Source of the DNA: Solea solea
Taxonomy: Eukaryota; Chordata; Actinopteri; Pleuronectiformes; Soleidae
Direction: 5' to 3'
Assembly (NCBI RefSeq): GCF_958295425.1
Contig: NC_081141.1
Coordinates: 13,193,500 to 13,257,499, forward strand
Length of the DNA stretch: 64,000 bases
Part shown: one piece after another, positions 32,493 to 44,619 of the stretch
Position numbering within the stretch: the stretch's first letter is position 1
Layout of the letters: each line of letters starts with the position of its first letter
The notes under the pieces: generated by a model
The model's database searches: none
What the model saw: only the letters and a program-made list of their open reading frames with translations
What the model was told of the DNA's origin: nothing
Translations under genes and position numbers: made by a program

Positions 32493-32610
32493 AATAAAAT
32501 GAAGAGGAAATTCAGCTCAAATCCAGCTCAAAAGTTGCTTGTTGTATCTGTTTCCTAACATTCGTCTCAGAGTGAGAAGGTGTGTCCACAGTTACAAAAA
32601 GAAGAATAAA
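32493..32610 (+). terminator. slc4a4: Two intermediate AATAAA signals
   Basis: AATAAA at 32493-32498 and 32605-32610; either may be used. Confidence 0.35.
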
Positions 32611-33166
32611 ACCTCTCAAATGTGACAGCTTCACTTTTATTGGCTAGTTATTTTCTGCAGGACAAAAAAAAAAGCTTCTCAAGCACCAACACTGTACCAA
32701 TGGCTTGCAGACGCAGTTTCTGTCTTTGATTTTTTTTCCGAGGTCTAATCGAGCCACAGATTTGTTCTTATTGTCCTCAGCACCACTACAGAAACACAGA
32801 CTGTGATCAAGTAGCCGCCTTCTTCCACTTTTGTACATAAAGACCTTCAGTACAAACCAAAATGCAACAAGTGAATCTGTTCTTTACTTTGTTGCTGCCA
32901 GCGATGTCATTTCAATTCCACAGCACTGTCTGTAGCTGTCAACTGAACGTTGAAGCAAGTGTGATTTATTGTTGGTGACACATTATGTGATGAGATGTAA
33001 GACTAAATCTTCAAAATGGAATCAAAACATTGTTAATGAGGTTAATTATAGATGAAATACTGGGTGTGTTTTTTTTTAATTAACTTTTTTTTGACATTCT
33101 AGTGAAGGATAAATTGTTCATTTTAGAATTTATATTTTTCAAATGAAATGTATATTAAAAAAAAGA

Positions 33167-33172
33167 AATAAA
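33167..33172 (+). terminator. slc4a4: Distal polyadenylation signal
   Basis: AATAAA followed within 20-30 bases by a TG/T-rich element ('gattgtgtgctgcttttc'), the usual downstream element arrangement. Confidence 0.5.
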
Positions 33173-33195
33173 CAGAAATGATCAGTGATTGTGTG

Positions 33196-34460
33196 CTGCT
33201 TTTCTATCTCACTGAACATTTAAATAATGTATAACTAATGTTTCTGTCATCAAATGTAAGTGTATTTGTCAGCCAGAAGTGAAAACTTGCATTTAAACAA
33301 ATACAATACAAACTATGTTCATGGGAAAAGTTAGCTATTGACAAATTGTATGAAATAAAGCCAAAAAAAAGTAATCATCTGAAACACTGTGAGCTATTGT
33401 GTTATGTTTTAAATTACAGCAATTTGTTTATGTTTTCAGAGTGCACTCTGCATGAGTCAATAAATCAGTCAAATCAGTCAATAAATTGCTCTGCATCATT
33501 GGGATTAACTGGTGCTTCATTTAGAGCTGGAACAAAATTCAGTTTAATCAATTTTTTTCCAAAAAATGATCTTCATCATTTCCTTGCGAAACTATAATTA
33601 CACTAGATTTATTAAACATTTATGGACCTTGCTGAAAAGCTATGCATTTTAATATATTTAGGTCACAAATATCACTCCAAATCTCAGTGCACTTACATTT
33701 TTTTCAATTTTCTGTAATCCTTAATGCATCTGCCAATTAAGGGAGACGGGTTACAAATATTTTAAGTCTCACATACTTAAGATGCGCAGTACATTTTGAA
33801 GTGAGGGTAGCTTTTCTTTCATCACCCTGTACATTTATTGGTAATTATATGTGCGTTATAGACGACTATAACAATATTACTGCCCTCATCATAGATCCAC
33901 ATGCCACTTTGACAGTGTTGTTCTTGATATCTGATCCATTACTTCCCTCTGGTGTCACTACAGCAGCATTACATCCTGCAGAGGCTGTTACCTCAGTGAA
34001 AATGATTCAACTGGAGACATCATAGATAAATAAGTTCCATCACTAGCAGTACGACCATTGTCTGTAGAACTAAAACTGGTACTTCACACCTATTTTCAAA
34101 ACTATATACACCTGCACCACTAGTACTACCACAAGCACTAGTGCTGCTACTCCACAATACTACTTGGACGTATTGTATAATACTACTACCACTATTTCCT
34201 CCAGTACTGTACTACGAGCACGCGTGCTACTGCCTTTCTTAGCCAGGTACTTGATCTCAATGTGTTTTTTATATGGTTAAATAAAGGTTAAATGGAAAAA
34301 AATCAATAAAAAAAAAAAAATCAATAATGCCACAGTGTCCTTTAACAATAACTCACATCAAATACTGGTCTGCTGTACTTTTTAAGAAGAAAACAAAAAA
34401 CACCAACAACATACAAATAGAGTTAAAAAAAACAAAAACATGTGCATCAACACAAGTCAG
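33196..34460. other. Intergenic, no recognised gene
   Basis: AT-rich with a TAC-rich stretch near 34120-34230. Open frames are short with no family resemblance. Confidence 0.5.
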
Positions 34461-34469
34461 AGCAATGCT

Positions 34470-34870
34470 GGTTTATAAGCCGTGGTGTGCACAGTTGGGG
34501 GGGGCAATTGTGCCCTAATGGACAAAAACACAGCACGCTTAAGTGTCCTCTACAGTGGTAAAAAAAGTGTCCTACTGGCTACCATTGATTTGTTCCCTCT
34601 AAAGCAAAATATAAAATTATTGTTTCTACAGGAGTGCCTTTCTAGTGGAGAAAAGTGATACAGTGCCCTATACTATGCCCCCACAACTCCGTTTATGGGG
34701 GCCCTTCCAATAAAAATGGTTGCTGTTATGAAGTTCCCTGCTGTCCTTACATGACAGTGTCCGTAAGGGTGTCCTCAGAGCAGGGGTGTCAAACTCAAAT
34801 GACCTTGGAGCCACTGGGCATCTACTCTGGCCAGTAAGGTGCCAGTCAAGTGAAAAACTATTCTGATGAG
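34470..34870. mobile_element. hAT-like remnant(s)
   Basis: 'caggggtgtcaaactcaaat' begins at about 34783 and is followed by sequence matching the reverse complement of 17460-17535. The stretch 34470-34700 ('gggggcaattgtgccctaat') looks like an adjoining repeat. Confidence 0.55.
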
Positions 34871-35450
34871 CTTAAAATTATATCACAAAATATCTTGTGA
34901 TTGACAAAAATTGACATATTCTTCACTGTGTTTACAACATGACTTAAGTGAGCCAGCTGAGCCAATGACGTCACTTTTGGCCATTCATATGTATGGTATT
35001 TGTCATTATAGAGGGCTACAATTCAGTTGAGATTGCCAATTCCAGTTTTATTCAAGATGACTGTACCCACCAACATTGGGCTTAGAAAAATAGGGAGATT
35101 ATCTGTGGGTAACCCCGTATAACCCTACCCCACAAATGAAGGACCTGTTGTACTTGTAGGTAGCAGACTTGGCAGCTTCAATCACCAGAGGGTGCGACTA
35201 GAAATTGCAGACTGAAATTTGGACGCATTTTTCTTCTCTCTGGGAGCTGTTTCGTTCATTTTCCATCAGTGAATTGTAGCCTTGCATGGGAATGGATGTG
35301 AGAATGGAACATGCGTTGCTTGGGTTGCCAGGTTACCAGGTACAACACATGAAACACTTATATAACTATGAAATCGGGAGAATAGTGGGAGCAGGGCAGA
35401 AGAAAGGGTGACAAATAGGGAGACTCAGGGGTGTTGGCAGGCATGTAGTC

Positions 35451-35484
35451 AATATCTCAAACTTCAAGTGAAGTTTGAGATATT
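35451..35484. repeat. Perfect 16-bp inverted repeat, 2-nt spacer
   Basis: Left arm aatatctcaaacttca, spacer ag, right arm its exact reverse complement. It belongs to a wider stretch (about 35440-35720) with recurring 'gatatct' and 'ctcaaactt' units, probably a degenerate MITE. Confidence 0.85.
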
Positions 35485-35719
35485 AATAACTTCATTCTGA
35501 CTTCAGATATCTAAAAAGGACAATGTGGATATCGACAATTGAGGATAATTAAAGGACAATTAAAGATAACTTGAATTGTGACTAGTCGTAATGACGTTGT
35601 AGATATCTCAAACTTGAGTTGCGGGTATCTATGATGACAAACCCCATACACATGAGTGGCAAAAGTGACGTTATTTTGACAAGTAAAAACTCAATTGCAG
35701 ATATCTGTAACTGTAGTTC

Positions 35720-38700
35720 CATCTTGTCCTCTTTTGTTACACTGACTGTCTCATGTCTTCCTTTACACCTTCCATCAACCTTCTCTGTGGTCTTCCTCTA
35801 TTCCCTCTTTTCCTCTATAGACATACAAGACAGCACATAAATCAGGCAATGTCAGACACCTTGTCTCTTTGCCGGCTGTTTTCATCATAAAAGTGAAGTG
35901 TCCTGGGAGACCAAAACAGAGACAGGTTAACGGGAGAGCATTTTACTGGATCTATTCCCCACAGATCCCGAGAGATGGCTGAGCTGAATCGCTGCTATGA
36001 AATGTGCTCACAGCAAACAGAAGAGAGATGGGAAGCCAACAAGAAATGGATTTTGTGGTTAACTCTCAGTAAATAATGGTATCAGTCCAACTGACATAGA
36101 AGTCTGTACATCAGCGTTAACACGGCAATTATTTACATGCTAAAGTAAGGCTAACACAACCCTTCCAGTGACAACGATGCTATCTTTAGCCGGTAGACTC
36201 CAGAGTTGAATGTTTGACCCAATATTCTAGCTTTTACTCCCACATATCCCTCCAATGTGAACGTCTTTTACGGCTGGTTCCAAATACTTAAAAAGCACGC
36301 CGGGGGCATTTTAAGGATCAGATATATTTTGCAATATATCAGTCAATCTTCGTGGATTTGAAGTGCACAGTGAACTCTGACAGGTTGAACCCAGCGTGGG
36401 TCCTGTTCACTTTTGCTGCATCTTAGGTTCATAGGGGCCGAGTCACCTGACGTCCTGAACTCTATTCCCCCCAGGCCAAAACTAATCACCTCAGCTGTAC
36501 TTTGTGTTTGCAGCTGATTCGCAAGATGGTGACCTTACAATGTGCAGAGCTCTGATGTCTTGCTGACATCAGTACAATCATTTGTCATATACTGTGGTGA
36601 TTATATAATCAGCAGATTCCCTAATTGCTGTACACAATTTGTCATATAATTACCATGAAATTGGACAGGGCCGGAGCTTAATTTGTAAAGTTGGACGCCT
36701 CGGAAGACAGAGAGCAGGATGTTCTTGAGGTTGGGAAGATGATTAGAGAAAACTGTTACTGTGTGTGTGTATTCTTGTATTTTCTGATATAAACACAGAC
36801 CCTGTCAGGACCAGTAGTCCTAATGAGGCAGAACATCATGTCTGCACATCGGTGCACTACAGCAGCTGTTTATGTTAAGATGTAACTTCAGTCTGAACCC
36901 AACAGTGCAGACAACAGACCACAAGGTGGTCCAAAAGTTGGTTGGCAAAGTAAAAGGATTTGCCCAAGTTAGCATGTGTGTAACAGGGATCCAGAAGTCC
37001 AGGTAGACGGGTAGGGGTAGAGCAGAATGTTTGAACGTTTGAGGATGAAGAAAAGAAAAAGCAGATGGAGAAGGCAGGTGGGGAGGTGTGGCTGGCAAAA
37101 AAAAGTAATCTTGAAGTTAGTTCAACCATGACATTACCAGCAGAGAATTAACAGCAATCTGGCAAAGACTGGCGCTGAAGACTGGGTATTTATAACAGGC
37201 GGTAAAGACTGTCAATCAGTGGGCTGAGCAGCAGGTGTGCTGGTTGGCTGCAGGAGCAGGGAAATGGCTCAGCCATACCCAGCCAGCAGCAGGAACGCAC
37301 CGACAGGGGGAGACAGAGACCAAACACAAAAAACAGGAAGGGAAAAGGGATGTTTCTGTTTCTCTCCCTCCTAAAATCTGATTTAAATACATTGGCTTTT
37401 GTATTACAATTACATTGGATTTTCCTGCAACTTCAATGGGAAAAATGTAACAAAACAACAAACAAGTTTTAGAGAAAAACTTATTTTGATAGTGAGATGG
37501 GAGGTGCCAATGAACAGCCAAGTGCATGCCACATAGAAATTATCTGGAAATCAAAGGTGCCAAAACATTAAGGGTTCATTTCTACCATCGACTGATGTGC
37601 TTCGGACTTGTTTATCATGTGACTGTATTAATCTCAATAATTCACAGGATTATCACAAAGATTAGAGGAAGTCTGTGAAGATAAATCACTCTTATGTTGG
37701 TCCTGATGGACAGGAGGCCAATCAGTGTGCAATAGTGAAAAGGCTTTCACTTTCACAACTACGAGTGTGTGTTATGTACAATTCAATTTCTACACTAAAA
37801 ATACATGTGACTGGCATTTTTCTTTACCTTAACTTGACACGGATGCAACAAAAACATTGTACAGTACGTGTACAGCAAATTTGATAATTTCCAAAATGTT
37901 TCCGATTAAAGTAGATGAAAAAGAGGGATTAGATAGTACATTGTATATAGATAAAACCACTGTATCACATTTTACCAAAGATTTTACTCCAGATTACCCA
38001 AATGATGTTTTGTGCATTCCCTGTGTGGTGGCATTTCCGTAGGTGTACAGTGTCTAACTACAAAGTCATTAAACAGAATTTAAGTTTGACAACATAGGCA
38101 TTTAAAATACACTTTGAGTGGTATGAAGCAGATACATTTCAAAGCTAAATATGTGTGTTTTTCCAATAAATTACGGGTATGACATTTTGATTAAAGGTGC
38201 CATGGGCTTTTCAGTTGATTGTCATAACAGTGACCAGGAATTGGGTGCATTTTTTATTAAAAAAGATAATTGGGAGTGTAAGATTACAGTGGATGTATGA
38301 GTCACAGGGGATGTACTGGTTGACAATAAGGCCCTGATAATAAGGGAAATGCAAAAGACAGGCATTCAGACTGAGAGTATAAATATAAACACCCCGTATG
38401 CACCGTGTCATTAAGCTGCTGTGTCTTTGCTGGGGAGAAAACGCTGTGACTAATCATAGTGCTGCAGCCGTGATTGCTACAGTATTAAACATTGTGTTTG
38501 CTGGCTGACGTCAGACAGCATCAGTGCTGTAAGACGAACACAGACCAACACTGATGCTATTGCTCTAATGCTATAGTATTGTGTGTTTTCTGTGTGATCA
38601 TTGTTCAGCTAAAGGAAACGAACAAGGACGTGCACATTTGACAAGCTGAGATTCATTTGTTCACCTCAACTGTAACACGCAGACAAGACACTTGTTTTGC

Positions 38701-38950
38701 AGGCCAGCGTACACAAAAAGCAAACAAGAGTAAGACATGCATGAAACGAGGCATAACGCCAAAAAGGCAAGAAAAGAATGAAATCATAATGCAGTAAATA
38801 ACACAATGTTCACTGATGGATTAATTAACCAACAACCTCAGCACATTAGACATAACTTGAGTATGAATTGTAAATATTAATCATGTACTCACTAATGCAT
38901 GAGACGCAAAACTCAAAACCTGCTTTGAGAATTTTAATTACAGCTACAGG
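35720..38950. other. Intergenic, no recognised gene
   Basis: No conserved coding segment, RNA gene or clearly named element could be recognised. Minus-strand frames at 36820-37129 lack family resemblance. Confidence 0.45.
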
Positions 38951-40012
38951 TTTTAGTTTTCTCTATTTTAGACGCATGTTGCACAAAACTAGGATAAGGG
39001 ATTAAGCCGGGCTATGTCGTTTATCCTCAAGTCGGTTGCACGAAAGCCGTGGCGCATAGGTTACCATGGTGATTTATTCTGTCCAGTAACAGGATATGTT
39101 AATCCTGCTGCTCAATCCATTCAGTCAGCTGTTCTGGATGTATTTTACCTCCATTGTATTAACCTGCATTCATATATTACAGAGTGTGATTCAATGTTAT
39201 TTTAATTATTTTACCTGAAATGAAATAAAGACTAATGTTTATATTTGATGTTGGTTTTTTTTATATTAATATCATTACAATTGAGCTGATTGGAAACTGC
39301 TGAGGTTGCAAAGGCGGTTTCAATCAAGTCAGTGACTGGGGTCACGTGATCTGTGTTTCTGTCACTGAGGTGTTCCCAAATTAGATGAAGCTCTGACAGG
39401 ACACAGTGTTTCAGGACAAGTACCTGCATGAGATGTAATGATTATTAGGAGATAGTATCCATTATTCAGCCTCACACAACACAGCAGAGACGTGAACTCA
39501 CCACAAATGACCTGGCAGGGACTAGGTTTTCTTAATTCTTATTTTTAATTTGTATTACTATTGCAAGTGGCATTTTCTTATTTCTTATAATATTCAAATG
39601 GACACATGGAAAATCGAAATAAAAGCACAATTTATGAGATAAAGTCAGATATAGTGGCTCACGTATTTATGATATTTCTGGCTATCAATACATGAGTGCA
39701 GAAAATGGATCTTCCATTCTGCTAGTTTTAATGCAGGAAATGGTCTCTTCAATAACTGTGCGCAGAACACCCTAGCACCTACTGGCATTCTATAACAATA
39801 TGAATCATTCATGTCACAAAGCACGTTCCCTTACAGTCACAGTAGGAAAACTCATGTTGCCTTCCAGTTTTCGCTCGTGTGATTGATCACTGGACTGACC
39901 ACAGATCCACATCCAACTTACTCCAGGAGATTTTACACTGCAGTGTTCTCATCAAACTGAGATGTAACTCTCTAAATTGCATGATGATTTCAGTGGAGCA
40001 GTGGAAAGTGAG

Positions 40013-40079
40013 GAGCTCTTTTTCCTTTTTGAAGTTTTATTTAAACTTAAAATAAAACTTCAAAAAGGAAAAACAGCTC
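40013..40079. repeat. 30-bp hairpin (one mismatch, 7-nt loop)
   Basis: Arms 40013-40042 and 40050-40079 are complementary except for one C-C mismatch. The core 'ttcctttttgaagtttta' pairs perfectly. Confidence 0.9.
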
Positions 40080-40208
40080 ATGTAAAAAAAACCCTGATGT
40101 AACCTGATGTCCTAAAATTTTTAAGGATACATCAAGTTTTTTTCACATGAAATTCTGATGTAGTCAAAGAAACCAACCTCAGTTTGCAGCATAGAACAGT
40201 ACAGAACT

Positions 40209-40556
40209 ACGGTGGCCGACAGGGGCAAACGCACTGCAACGACCCAAAACACATGCAGGAGGAGAAACGAGCTGCGGATTCCCAAAACACCAGCAAGTCC
40301 CAAAATGCCAGCAAGTCTCAAAACATTTGCGTTTGCCCCTCTCGGCCGACAGAAACAACAACGGAAGTGGTCGGGTCTGTGGGAGCGCTCGTTTTCGTGC
40401 AGCTATACGACCAGCCGTTATGATGCTCGGGGACTACTTAATTGTTACTTTATTAAGAGGTTTTGGGAATCCGCAGCGTTTGTGAATATGCAGCTCGTTT
40501 CTCCTCCTGCATGTGTTTTGGATCGTTGCAGTGCGTTTGCCCCTCTCAGCCCCCGT
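40209..40556. mobile_element. 348-bp foldback MITE with long terminal inverted repeats
   Basis: The left end starts acggtggccgacaggggcaa; the right end in reverse complement starts acgggggctgagaggggcaa. Both continue with aacgcactgcaacga, ccaaaacacatgcagga and ggagaaacgagctgc, so the inverted repeats exceed 65 bp. They are followed by a shared ggattcccaaaac, offset in one arm by a 17-bp insertion. Flanks acagaact and acagaaca form a 7/8 target duplication. The 174-codon open frame across it is a by-product. Confidence 0.88.
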
Positions 40557-41429
40557 ACAGAACAGTATAAACACTGGTATTGTGCTCAAATAAGCGCTCT
40601 GAGTATTCATATTGTTCTACTTACAGTATACATTCAGTCGAACCACGTTTTCTCTGATTTTATTACCCTTATACTTACGTATGAGGTGTTTCACGTCTTC
40701 ATAAGTTTCCATTGTAAGCTGTTGGTCGCTTGGTGACACAAGTCTTCTCCATTTCTGCATCAGTAAATCTATAATGGACCTCAGGGTCTACTTCAAAGAG
40801 CCGTGAATGTGCTGATGTGATTGACCAAGCCGCGCCTTCTCATCCTGGTTTGATGTTCATGTAACAGATTAAGCCAGGATGAACTTAGAAGCATAGGTTA
40901 AGTCCTGCTCTCTCACTACTTTCGTGCAACAGGCTCCAGATTGAGAGTGGGTATCATTAAAGGTTTCTCTATTGTAGCAAATGATCTTTCTCTCCTTCTC
41001 AGGTAATCAGGCAAAGGAAAGGAAAAGAAGCCATCTTTGATTGACTATTACTAACATTTAATATTCTGCATCTTCTAAATGGTACTGGATTCATTTTCTT
41101 TGTGCTCTGTCCTCTTTCAGATGTCCACAGTGGTGGGTGATTTTGTTCCGTTTGGCAGATGAGACCACAATCTGGCAAAACTGCACTACTGTGTTTCTAT
41201 TACCCATGAACCACCCCACAGCCATATTCTTTAATACTGATATTAATACTAGTTGATTTGACTGTTATTGTGACCATCTGCTTCTCTTTGACTAGCCTCT
41301 GTAATACAGTTCCCATTATTTACTATATTTGACATGATTTATATAGTTCCACTCATTGTGAATTTGATGTTTTTTGAAATATACTTGTTCCTGTACATGT
41401 GACACCTACTGCACTTCTGTCCATCCAGG

Positions 41430-41600
41430 GAGTGGAATCCCTCCTCTGTGGCTCTTCCTGAAGATTCTTCCATTATTTGTTTTCCCCCTGTAGAAGGGTT
41501 TTTGTGGAGTTTATCTAAGGATAGAAGGTATCACTTGCAGCCCTTTGAGGCAAACTGTGCTTGTGATGTTGGGCCATATAAATAAAATTGACTTGTCTGA
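41430..41600 (+). mobile_element. LINE 3'-end-like fragment
   Basis: Contains 'cctctgtggctcttcctg', 'gaagggtttttgtggagttt', 'gccctttgaggcaaactgtg' and 'gggccatataaataaaattg', the usual order of a common fish LINE 3' tail. No coding part is present. Confidence 0.55.
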
Positions 41601-43200
41601 AAAGGTGGCACTACCCAGAACAATACTCTCCAGTTCAATGATATATGAATGCTACATACAATAAAAAAATCCAATGCAACAAGAGAAGGTAGAGGTATAA
41701 CATGAAGGTAAAAACACAAAATTACATAAAAAAAAAAACAACAACTAGAGAGCAGGAACAGGGACCAGAATATGGCAGAACACATAAGGAACAGAACAGA
41801 TAGACCAGTAGAGACACTTTGGAGCTAGATCTAATGACTTTTTCCTGGCGGAAATTCGTGGAGAAAGCGGCTAAAAATGGAAGCAATTGGTGAACCAACA
41901 TGACTTCCTTGCAAGATGTGTCTGCAGAGCGAAATTAAGTCACTGGCAGATGCATAATAATCCATACCAAACCAATAACCTTAGATGCACACGTTGTATT
42001 TCTACATTGTGGTGTTTCTTTCTTTCAGTGTGGTACACAATATCAATGCCTTTTCCCACGGTTGACTCAGAGCTCGTTACATAATTGTGTAAAAATGAGT
42101 TTCAAGAGTGGCATCACATCCAGATACAACTCCACTACAACAGCCACAATTCAAAGTGACCTCACATCAACAAACAGCTCAGTGTGGCTTTATACATACA
42201 GTTAATAACAAGATGGCTCGTACTGAAAAGTACTTCTGCTCCCCCTACAGTAATGTCACTCCTACTCAGATCATGCATCAGATTAAATGCAAATGGAATA
42301 TTTCCTTTCAGCTGAGGAACGAGGTCAGACAAGGACAGGAGGCTGAATTAAATGTCTGCTCACCTGCAAATAAACCTCTCTTTGCACCCGACCCCCTTAA
42401 CCACTGCATCAAGTGTAAAACAACCATTTAGCAAGCATCACAGCTTTTGAGCAACACAAATAAACTCTTCATAGCAATCACAAAATTTTAAGCCTGGCTG
42501 CATGCACACATAATCCACTCATCCAGTGAGGCCAGATGGGACTCTGAGATTGTTATTGTTAACAGAATAAACTGAGAAGTCAAAAGGTCTTTGAGAAAGT
42601 CATTTACACATCCATGATATAAATTATCACCAAATGGGATTTCGACAAACCTTAGTTTAATATTCACAAAAATGAAATAGTGCACTGCCATGTTATGGTC
42701 CTGCCCCAATTATTATACCTTATGTAGTGGCCAAGTCACATTTTCAGCTGCTAATGATTGCTAACATGTCACTCAGAGAAACGTTCTTATACTTGAACTC
42801 AAAATGCATTTATTTGCACACTTTCCACACTCTGTTGCGACGTTACTCTCAATAAGTTTTCCATACAAAGCCTTTAAACCATAAACATCCAACACAGGTC
42901 TTCCGAGCACATTCAAAAACTGTTGAATTTGCATTTCTTCTGGCCAGCCTTAGCCTTTACCATCACACCCCCTGATGTTCAGGAGGAATAAACCTGGAAA
43001 ATACAAATGAATATATGGCTCCTATGCCTTATACATTGGATTCCACAATGCACTGTAAAGTAATGTAAAGTAATGCATAGCCATGTTGCTCGTGCTCACG
43101 AACCAATCAATATATCATCATGCATTTCACTCATGGTGAGAAATGGCAATACAGTGAGAGAAACCTTTCACCATATACAAGTACATGTCAAGCCTTTTTT
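41600..43200. other. Intergenic, no recognised gene
   Basis: No conserved coding segment or named repeat could be recognised. Confidence 0.4.
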
Positions 43201-43754
43201 CCATTATTCCAACATGAATTTAAAGGTTACAGTGACTCTTCTTGTACACTGAGAGAGTAAGTTGTATCCAATCACTGTATGATTCTTTCGATTTACACAG
43301 CCCACCGCAACCTGACATACCATTCAGATGCATCAGCTTCATCTTGGGGATGAGTCTATAATTCACCGGTCTCTCCCTTGCCAGCAGCTCCCTGGGATTA
43401 CATATCACTTCAGACATACACAGCCTCACTCCAGAAATGTCCTCATCTTCGGAATCATCCCTCACAGCTTCCACTTTGGTAAACACTGTAGAAAAGTCCT
43501 CCACAACAGAGAGCAGGCTTTCTTCCTGCTGTGATTCTCCCTCACAGCTTGTTTTAAATGATAACACCTAAATATGTGGAATGTTAATGATTAAGAGAAT
43601 ATAATGCACTACAATGCAACCCTTGAAAATTGACTGCAGGTGTCTGTGTATTGGGCCTGTAGCAATATGAATTCATCACAAAATGCAGCGCTGTTGTGGC
43701 ACAATTAGTTCCCACGAAATAAGTAAAATGTGTGCACGAAATACTAATGTTGTG

Positions 43755-43979
43755 TCAAGGTAGTTGCCCCCAATAGGATTTTGTATCCTGCGGGAGCGCA
43801 TGTGCATTCAGCGAGGCGGAGACAGGGTTATGTTGCTGCCTGGTAAGTAACCTGGCTCTTAATATTCTGTTGAAATGCCTCTTGCTCATAATGATTCCTT
43901 GCAATGCCAGGCTTTTGAGAACATCTTTGTAACTCGTTCCAGACCTAAAATAAAACTCAATCACACTATCCCTGTCCAT
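43755..43979 (-). pseudogene. Possible transposase/integrase N-terminal helix-turn-helix fragment
   Basis: The frame begins MDRDSVIEFYFRSGTSYKDV, then SKRHFNRILRARLLTRQ. The pattern (FYFR-G-SYKDVL... followed by a basic helix) resembles the DNA-binding start of integrase-like proteins common in fish genomes. No catalytic core follows in the same or neighbouring frames. A second minus-strand frame at 43220-43567 could not be assigned. Treat as a probable mobile-element relic. Confidence 0.35.
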
Positions 43980-44089
43980 CCCAAAGCTTCAGCCTTCTTC
44001 ACTCAAACATGTGCACTTAACACTTAACATGTGCAGCTCTCCCGGTAATTCATGAGAATGTTATATTATTAATTTCATGCACACATTAT

Positions 44090-44345
44090 ATCTATTTCTC
44101 CCTGTGTGTTTGTGGGTTTTCTCCAGGTTCTCCAGTTACCTCCCACAGTCCAAAACATGCAATATGGGGATTCGGCAAATTGGCCACTCTAAATTGACCA
44201 TAGGTGTGAGTGTGAGAGTGGATGGTTGTTTGTCTCTATGTGTCCCTGTGATGGACTGGCGAACTGTCCAGGGTGAACCCCGTCTATCGCCCTATGTCAG
44301 CTGAGATTGGCACAGCACCCCCATGCAACCCTCAGGGATGGATGG
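44090..44345 (+). mobile_element. SINE-like repeat, partial copy
   Basis: Opposite orientation to 20705-21105: 'ggttctccagttacctccc', 'acagtccaaaacatgcaat', 'gactggcgaactgtccagg', 'ctatgtcagctgagattgg', ending 'gggatggatggac'. Confidence 0.8.
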
Positions 44346-44619
44346 ACATTATACCTATTTCATGGGAACAAATTAGTATTTCGTGCACACTCATTCATGA
44401 ATTAAACTCTGCAAAGAACTCCAAATACAGTAAACACAGGGAGCAGTAAGTGAGTGAGTCATTCCAGACATAAGCCATCTACACAGGAGGCACAGCAGAG
44501 TAGCAGCTCCATACCAGGCAAAAAAAAGAGGGTTATTTCTGTTTACCCAGAGGAGGAACATGAATGCGACTGTGTGGTTTATAGAAAAGTTTACTTCCAA
44601 AAATTTCATATCACTGTTA

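Larger units (their letters stand above)
30848..33195 (+). other. slc4a4: slc4a4 3' UTR (probable extent)
   Basis: An AT-rich non-coding stretch after the last stop with several AATAAA signals. Mammalian slc4a4 mRNAs have long 3' UTRs. An (AT)n tract lies at about 32443-32476. The true end needs 3' end data; the last good signal is at 33167. Confidence 0.55.
38970..40940. mobile_element. Possible composite DNA transposon with 'gttgcacaaa' ends
   Basis: 'atgttgcacaaaactaggat' near 38977 and 'actttcgtgcaacaggctc' near 40918 are partial inverted repeats. 'ggttgcacgaaagcc' also occurs at about 39034. The foldback MITE at 40209-40556 would be nested within. The element boundaries are uncertain. 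Confidence 0.35.

Noticed and set aside
35440..35720. CRISPR-like array from recurring short units
   Set aside because: Units are irregular, in both orientations, without uniform spacers; the DNA is eukaryotic.
40212..40736. 174-codon + strand open frame
   Set aside because: Its first half lies wholly in the foldback MITE arms, and the composition reflects the inverted repeat. No family resemblance.
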